From: Pseudobutyrivibrio sp.
GTDB taxonomy: Bacteria > Bacillota > Clostridia > Lachnospirales > Lachnospiraceae
Reading direction: 5' to 3'
NCBI GenBank assembly: GCA_024697025.1
Contig: JAILGH010000051.1
Coordinates: forward strand, 1 to 32,721
DNA: 32,721 nucleotides
Positions 28,975 to 32,721 of this stretch are shown one piece after another; the first letter of the stretch is position 1, and every line of letters starts with the position of its first letter. Under the pieces are notes generated by a model, which was given only the letters and a program-made list of their open reading frames with translations, made no database searches and was not told where the DNA came from. A program made the translations under genes and the position numbers.

Positions 28975-31221
28975 ATGCCTATTAGACTTTCAGGTTTAGC
29001 TTCGGGCTTAGATACCGAGGCGATTGTAGGAGCTTTAGTATCATCCTACAGTTATAAAAAAGATAAATACGTAAAAGCTCAGACCAAGCTTTCCTGGAAG
29101 CAGGATGCGTGGAAAGAGCTCAATAGCAAGGTTTATAGCCTTTATACAGAAGTAGGTAACATGCGTTATTCTTCAAGTTATACCTACAAGAAGACCTCTG
29201 TTAGCGACAACACAAAAGCAAAGGCTACTGCTAGTGGTACGGCTATAAACGGCACCCAGAGTTTAGAGATTAAGCAACTTGCTAAGACTGCATATATAAC
29301 AGGCGGTAAACTGGCTGATAATATCACAAGTGAATCTTCACTTTCAGAGCTTGGTATTAGTACAGGTTCTGCTACAGGCAATGCTAAGATTCAGGTTAGA
29401 ACAGGTACTTCATCTAAGACAATTGAAATTGATTCTACTATGAATATCAGGCAGTTTGTTAGTAAGCTCAATGAGGCTGGCGTGCAGGCAAACTTTGATG
29501 AGAAGAATCACAGATTCTTTATTAGCTCATCACAGTCAGGTCTCGCGGGAGATTTTTCTATCTCAGCCAATAACTCACTTGGTTTGACAAGCTTGATGAA
29601 GCTTGGTCTGTTGACAGATTCAGAGCTTGCAGATATACAATCAACTGTAAATACCGATGAGAGCAATGCATCAGGATTTAAGACCAGTGATATGGTTAAG
29701 AAGCAGTTATCGTTTACTGCTAACAACGCAGTTTTGATTGCTGATGAAGCCGGAATGCTAAAAACTCTTGAGGATATCAAGACGAACATTGCAGAGGCAA
29801 GAGCAGCGAAGGAAGCTGGAACTGCTACATTAGAGCAGGATGACTGGGTTAGATTTGCTGATGCTCTTGAGAGCAAATATGCTAAGACTTTTGGCGTAGC
29901 TACAACAACAGGAGAAGGTGACGAGGCCGTTACTACTTACTCTATTGACTGGGAAAACATCAGTGAAGATCAGCTTAAGGAATTTGCAAAGCAGATGTAC
30001 ACAGATGCGGAGTATACAGAGGAAGCTCAGGATGCAACTCGCAAAGAAGTAACCTCAGCTATCAATGCGATCAGAGATAAGTACATGAACCTTGCTAAGG
30101 TTAAGGCTGAGAAGTATGATACTGATGCTGAAAAAGAAGCTGCAATAGCACAGGCGCAAAGTGAATTAGACGCAACTCTTTCTGATAGAGTAAATAAGAA
30201 ATGGGCAGACTACATTCAGGATACATTTGGTGCTCATAACTCCGAGACAGATGATGGTTATGACAATTTCTGGATTCAGAGTGATAACTTGGAGCTTTCA
30301 GAGAGTGTATTTTATAGGGTAGATTTGTCATCGAAGGTTGCACTTGGGCAGGAAGAAATAAAAGCATCTTCTACTGCAACCAAGATTAACGGTCAGGATG
30401 CTGTTATCAAGCTTAATGGTGTAGAGTTCACCTCAGATTCTAACTCTATCACAGTTAACGGCTTGACTATAGAGGCATTATCAGAAACAGCAGAAGGTGC
30501 ACCTATTAGCATTACTGTTTCCAACGATATTGATGGCATTTACGACAAGATTAAAGACTTCCTCACAAGTTATAACAACTTGATGAACGAAATGCAAAAG
30601 CTATATAATGCAGACTCTGCAAAGGACTATGAGCCACTTACTGACGATGAAAAGGCAGAGATGAATGAAGACCAGATTGAAAAGTGGGAGCAGAAGATTA
30701 AGGACTCACTTCTTCGTCGAGATAGTAGTTTGAGTAGCATTATATCAACAATGACAATGGCTATGATGAAGACCTACGAGGTTAACGGCAAGAAGGTTTC
30801 ATGGTCTACATATGGAATTCATACACTTGGAACCCTCAATTCTGAAAAGAATGAAGGATATGCTTATCATATTAATGGTGATTCAGAGGATAGCAAGACT
30901 TCTGGCGAAAAGGACAAGCTTAGAGTAGCTTTAGCAGAAGATCCAGATGCTGTCATTGATTTCTTAAAGCAGGTTACAACAGGTCTTTACAAAGATTTAG
31001 ATGAGAAGATGAAATCTACATCAGTTAAATCTGTTTACACTGTTTACAATGATAAGGAAATGGCTTCAGAGTACTCAGATTACAGCAAGTTAATCAAGAC
31101 TTGGCAGGATAGAGTTACTGAGATGGAAGATTCTTATTATAAGAAGTTCTCTCAGATGGAAGCAGCCCTTGCAAAATTACAAAGTAATTCATCTTCAATA
31201 ACTCAAATGTTGGGAGGATGA
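28975..31221 (+). CDS. fliD: Flagellar filament cap protein FliD (HAP2)
   Basis: FliD forms the cap under which flagellin subunits assemble. The N terminus RLSGLASGLDTEAIVGALVSSYSYKKDKYVKAQTKLSWKQDAWKELNSKVYSLYTEV is the conserved coiled-coil start. The C-terminal FliD domain runs from about IDGIYDKIKDFLTSYNNLMNEMQKLYNADSAKDYEPLTDDEKAEM, with DSSLSSIISTM and a final helix EMEDSYYKKFSQMEAALAKLQSNSSSITQML. At 748 residues it is well above the common 450-650; a large Glu/Lys/Ala-rich insert (about 230-420) in the middle accounts for this and would sit on the exposed cap face. GGAGG precedes the ATG. fliS follows 46 nt later. Confidence 0.96.
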   Translation: MPIRLSGLASGLDTEAIVGALVSSYSYKKDKYVKAQTKLSWKQDAWKELNSKVYSLYTEVGNMRYSSSYTYKKTSVSDNTKAKATASGTAINGTQSLEIKQLAKTAYITGGKLADNITSESSLSELGISTGSATGNAKIQVRTGTSSKTIEIDSTMNIRQFVSKLNEAGVQANFDEKNHRFFISSSQSGLAGDFSISANNSLGLTSLMKLGLLTDSELADIQSTVNTDESNASGFKTSDMVKKQLSFTANNAVLIADEAGMLKTLEDIKTNIAEARAAKEAGTATLEQDDWVRFADALESKYAKTFGVATTTGEGDEAVTTYSIDWENISEDQLKEFAKQMYTDAEYTEEAQDATRKEVTSAINAIRDKYMNLAKVKAEKYDTDAEKEAAIAQAQSELDATLSDRVNKKWADYIQDTFGAHNSETDDGYDNFWIQSDNLELSESVFYRVDLSSKVALGQEEIKASSTATKINGQDAVIKLNGVEFTSDSNSITVNGLTIEALSETAEGAPISITVSNDIDGIYDKIKDFLTSYNNLMNEMQKLYNADSAKDYEPLTDDEKAEMNEDQIEKWEQKIKDSLLRRDSSLSSIISTMTMAMMKTYEVNGKKVSWSTYGIHTLGTLNSEKNEGYAYHINGDSEDSKTSGEKDKLRVALAEDPDAVIDFLKQVTTGLYKDLDEKMKSTSVKSVYTVYNDKEMASEYSDYSKLIKTWQDRVTEMEDSYYKKFSQMEAALAKLQSNSSSITQMLGG

Positions 31222-31267
31222 AGAAAGTAAGTATTTGCGACGATATATATAGTAGGAGGCGGTTTAT

Positions 31268-31678
31268 ATGACACCAATGAACGGGTACGATGCATATGCA
31301 AAGAACAGAATACTTACAGCTTCTCCAGCAGAGCTGACACTTATGTTATATGAAGGTGCAATAAAGTTTTGCAATATCGCGATTGTTGCTTGCGAGAATC
31401 ATGATATCGAAAAGGCTCATATTAACATTCGTAAAACGGACCGTATTATAGAAGAGTTCGAAATTACACTTGATGAGAAATATCCTGTTGCTAAGGATTT
31501 CCACGCTGTATATTCTTATCTTAGAAGTTGCTTAAGACACGCTATGATAGATAAGAATCCAGAGACCTTACAGGAAGTGCTCAAGCACTTGCGCACAATG
31601 CGCGACACCTGGAAGGATGTCATGAGGCTTACAGCAAACGGCAAAAAGCTTGATGGGCAGGCAGATATAGCAGGTTAA
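31268..31678 (+). CDS. fliS: Flagellin export chaperone FliS
   Basis: FliS binds the C terminus of flagellin in the cytosol and stops early polymerisation. The 136-residue protein has the family start NGYDAYAKNRILTASPAELTLMLYEGAIKFCNIAI and the helical body IEKAHINIRKTDRIIEEFEITLDEKYPVAKDFHAVYSYLRSCLRHAMIDKNPETLQEVLKHLRTMRDTWKDVM. TAGGAGG at about 31253-31259 precedes the ATG. It is last in the flaG operon, with a terminator 20 nt after the stop. Confidence 0.96.
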   Translation: MTPMNGYDAYAKNRILTASPAELTLMLYEGAIKFCNIAIVACENHDIEKAHINIRKTDRIIEEFEITLDEKYPVAKDFHAVYSYLRSCLRHAMIDKNPETLQEVLKHLRTMRDTWKDVMRLTANGKKLDGQADIAG

Positions 31679-31697
31679 TTTAATCAATAATCACAAA

Positions 31698-31726
31698 GGC
31701 TACCTCAATATGAGGTAGTCTTTTTT
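31698..31726 (+). terminator. Rho-independent terminator after fliS
   Basis: GGCTACCTCA (31698-31707) pairs with TGAGGTAGTC (31711-31720), 10 bp with one G-U, loop ATA, followed by six T residues. Confidence 0.93.
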
Positions 31727-31774
31727 AGGCTTCATATGATAATATAAAAATAGAAAAATTTGGGAGGCAATCAC

Positions 31775-32257
31775 ATGGACAATATGGATTATGTAGTAAT
31801 GCTCAGGGAATCCCTAGAGAAAAAGGCAGATATCTTAAGAGTTCTTCAGATTAGAAACAAGGAGCAAGCTGCAATTCTGCAGGATCCTAATACATCTCCA
31901 GAAGACTTGGAGAAAAACATGGATATGAAGTCTGAGCTTATCGAGCGAATCATCATGCTTGATGAGGGCTTTGAGCAGCTTTTCAATAGAGTTAAGGCGA
32001 TAATTGATTCAGATAGAGAGACTTACGCTGATGAAATCCGCCTAATGCAGGATCTTATCAAGCAGGTAACGGCTCTTACTGCAGACGTGGAGGCCAGTGA
32101 ATACAAAAATAAGGAATACGCCAAGACCAGATTTGCCAACATCAAGAAGGACGTCCGTGAAATAAAGCGGTCTAATGAGGTGGTTTCCTCATATTATAAG
32201 AACATGATGGCCCACAACAAGGCTGATGATCCAGCCTTTTTGGACAAGAAAAAATAA
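31775..32257 (+). CDS. FlgN/FliT-like flagellar export chaperone (putative)
   Basis: The 160-residue, highly charged, all-helical cytosolic protein (LRESLEKKADILRVLQIRNKEQAAILQDPNTSPEDLEKNMDMKSELIERIIMLDEGFEQLFNRVKAII...) has the helix pattern of FlgN/FliT chaperones. Position supports this: FliT, the FliD chaperone, normally follows fliS. The family is poorly conserved, so the assignment is partly positional. ATG 31775 follows GGGAGG (31762-31767) at 7 nt; the in-frame TTG at 31760 overlaps the ribosome site. A terminator separates it from fliS; GATAAT at about 31737-31742 may be the -10 of its own promoter. Confidence 0.65.
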   Translation: MDNMDYVVMLRESLEKKADILRVLQIRNKEQAAILQDPNTSPEDLEKNMDMKSELIERIIMLDEGFEQLFNRVKAIIDSDRETYADEIRLMQDLIKQVTALTADVEASEYKNKEYAKTRFANIKKDVREIKRSNEVVSSYYKNMMAHNKADDPAFLDKKK

Positions 32258-32331
32258 GAATTTATATGCATTTTCATCTATTTTAATGAAAAAATAAGTG
32301 ATTTTTTATAACATTTTTTAACGTATTTACG

Positions 32332-32374
32332 AATCCCGTAAGCTCAGGAAAATCAAGGCTTGCGGGATTTTTTT
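32332..32374 (+). terminator. Rho-independent terminator before the flagellin gene
   Basis: AATCCCGTAAGC (32332-32343) pairs with GCTTGCGGGATT (32358-32369), 12 bp with one G-U, a 14-nt loop, then a run of T to 32374. Confidence 0.93.
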
Positions 32375-32430
32375 GAATTGACCTCAAAATGAGAAAATTG
32401 AAAAAAATAAAAAAAATTTTCAAGAAAGGG

Positions 32431-32457
32431 TAAAGTTTTCACAGGTAGACACGATAA
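32431..32457 (+). promoter_or_regulatory. Sigma-28 promoter of the flagellin gene
   Basis: TAAA (32431-32434), 15 nt, CACGATAA (32450-32457); the SigD consensus is TAAA-N15-GCCGATAA. A long A/T tract (32391-32421) just upstream resembles an UP element. The expected start near 32464 gives a leader of about 143 nt. Confidence 0.82.
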
Positions 32458-32524
32458 ATAAGGTGTAAGGAATAATCACCTTACAAAATCGAATTCGAAT
32501 CTTAATTTAAATTTAATAACCAAG

Positions 32525-32598
32525 GCCAGACACGGATGTTGGGCTATCACAAAAACGGATTTAAATGCTAAAAGGATTTAGCAGAATCTCATGGAGGA
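32525..32598 (+). promoter_or_regulatory. Flagellin leader with multiple CsrA-type GGA sites
   Basis: Hairpin 1: GCCAGACA (32525-32532) / TGTTGGGC (32537-32544), one mismatch and one G-U, loop CGGA; AGACACGGATGT matches RUACARGGAUGU at 10 of 12. Hairpin 2: TGCTAAA (32566-32572) / TTTAGCA (32577-32583), perfect, loop AGGA. Unpaired CGGA lies at 32556-32559, and the ribosome site TGGAGGA (32592-32598) holds two more GGA. A fourth possible hairpin (32459-32483, loop with AGGA) overlaps the expected transcription start and may not be fully transcribed. Confidence 0.72.
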
Positions 32599-32606
32599 AT
32601 TTTATT

Positions 32607-32721
32607 ATGGTAGTACAACACAACATGCAGGCAGCTAATGCTTCAAGAACTTTGAACATTACAACAGACTCTCAGTCAAAGTCTACAGAGAAGCTTTCAT
32701 CAGGTTATAAAATCAACAGAG
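32607..32721 (+). CDS. Flagellin, N-terminal part (runs off the window)
   Basis: Only the first 38 codons are present: VVQHNMQAANASRTLNITTDSQSKSTEKLSSGYKINR, the conserved flagellin D0 helix (QNLxAxNAxRxLxxxxxxxxKSxEKLSSGYRINR). It is the secreted filament subunit. The ATG follows GGAGG (32593-32597) at 9 nt. It has its own sigma-28 promoter and a long leader with CsrA-type sites. Confidence 0.95.
   Translation, partial: MVVQHNMQAANASRTLNITTDSQSKSTEKLSSGYKINR

Noticed and set aside
32459-32483. A further CsrA-type hairpin (TAAGGTG/CACCTTA, loop with AGGA) at the flagellin start
   Set aside because: Its left arm lies between the -10 box and the expected transcription start, so most of it is probably not in the RNA; not counted as a firm site.

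Overview
The window looks like chromosomal DNA from a flagellated, low-GC Lachnospiraceae bacterium, most like Butyrivibrio or Pseudobutyrivibrio. This placement rests on gene content and protein character: a FliW/CsrA flagellar cluster with two tandem FlgK genes, a YtrA-type ABC operon, DUF624 and DUF1292 proteins, and strong AGGAGG-type ribosome binding sites. No tRNA, rRNA, CRISPR array, insertion sequence or phage gene was seen.

Left part (1-8429): metE runs leftward off the edge. It is divergent from a lone precorrin-2/cobalt-factor II C20-methyltransferase gene (cbiL/cobI), and the 421 bp between them carries repeated palindromic motifs. Rubrerythrin follows with a clean terminator. Next comes a gene-free stretch that is almost entirely one enormous imperfect inverted repeat (3492-4087, 596 nt, including a 32 bp perfect helix and a 59 nt structured apical loop). 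After it lie a Cys-rich small-domain protein, a protein resembling the methionine-synthase activation domain, a manganese-type CDF efflux protein, pncB and rsmJ.

Middle part (8430-20990): a membrane sensor with Cache and HAMP domains but no chemoreceptor signalling tip; a DUF1292 protein; a four-gene set (CDP-glycerol-transferase-like protein, ribulose-phosphate-3-epimerase-like protein, IspD/TarI-type cytidylyltransferase, GatD/TarJ-type polyol-phosphate dehydrogenase) that could make and transfer a CDP-activated polyol phosphate; pgi; a membrane-anchored unknown with a DUF624 protein; and a GntR(YtrA)-ABC ATPase-permease operon.

Right part (20990-32721): late flagellar genes in the order flgM-flgN-flgK-flgK2-flgL-fliW-csrA, then flaG-fliD-fliS, then a FlgN/FliT-like chaperone gene, then the start of a flagellin gene. 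Three sigma-28 (SigD/FliA) promoters are visible, before flgM, flaG and flagellin. The flaG and flagellin leaders contain hairpins that show GGA in their loops and another GGA at the ribosome binding site, as expected for CsrA targets, and csrA and its antagonist fliW are encoded between them. The likely circuit is: FlgM holds sigma-28 until the hook is complete; sigma-28 then transcribes filament genes; CsrA represses their translation until FliW, released from flagellin, sequesters CsrA.

The most unusual item is the 596-nt foldback. The multi-hairpin CsrA-type leaders, the array of hairpins after csrA and the CDP-polyol gene set are the next most interesting.
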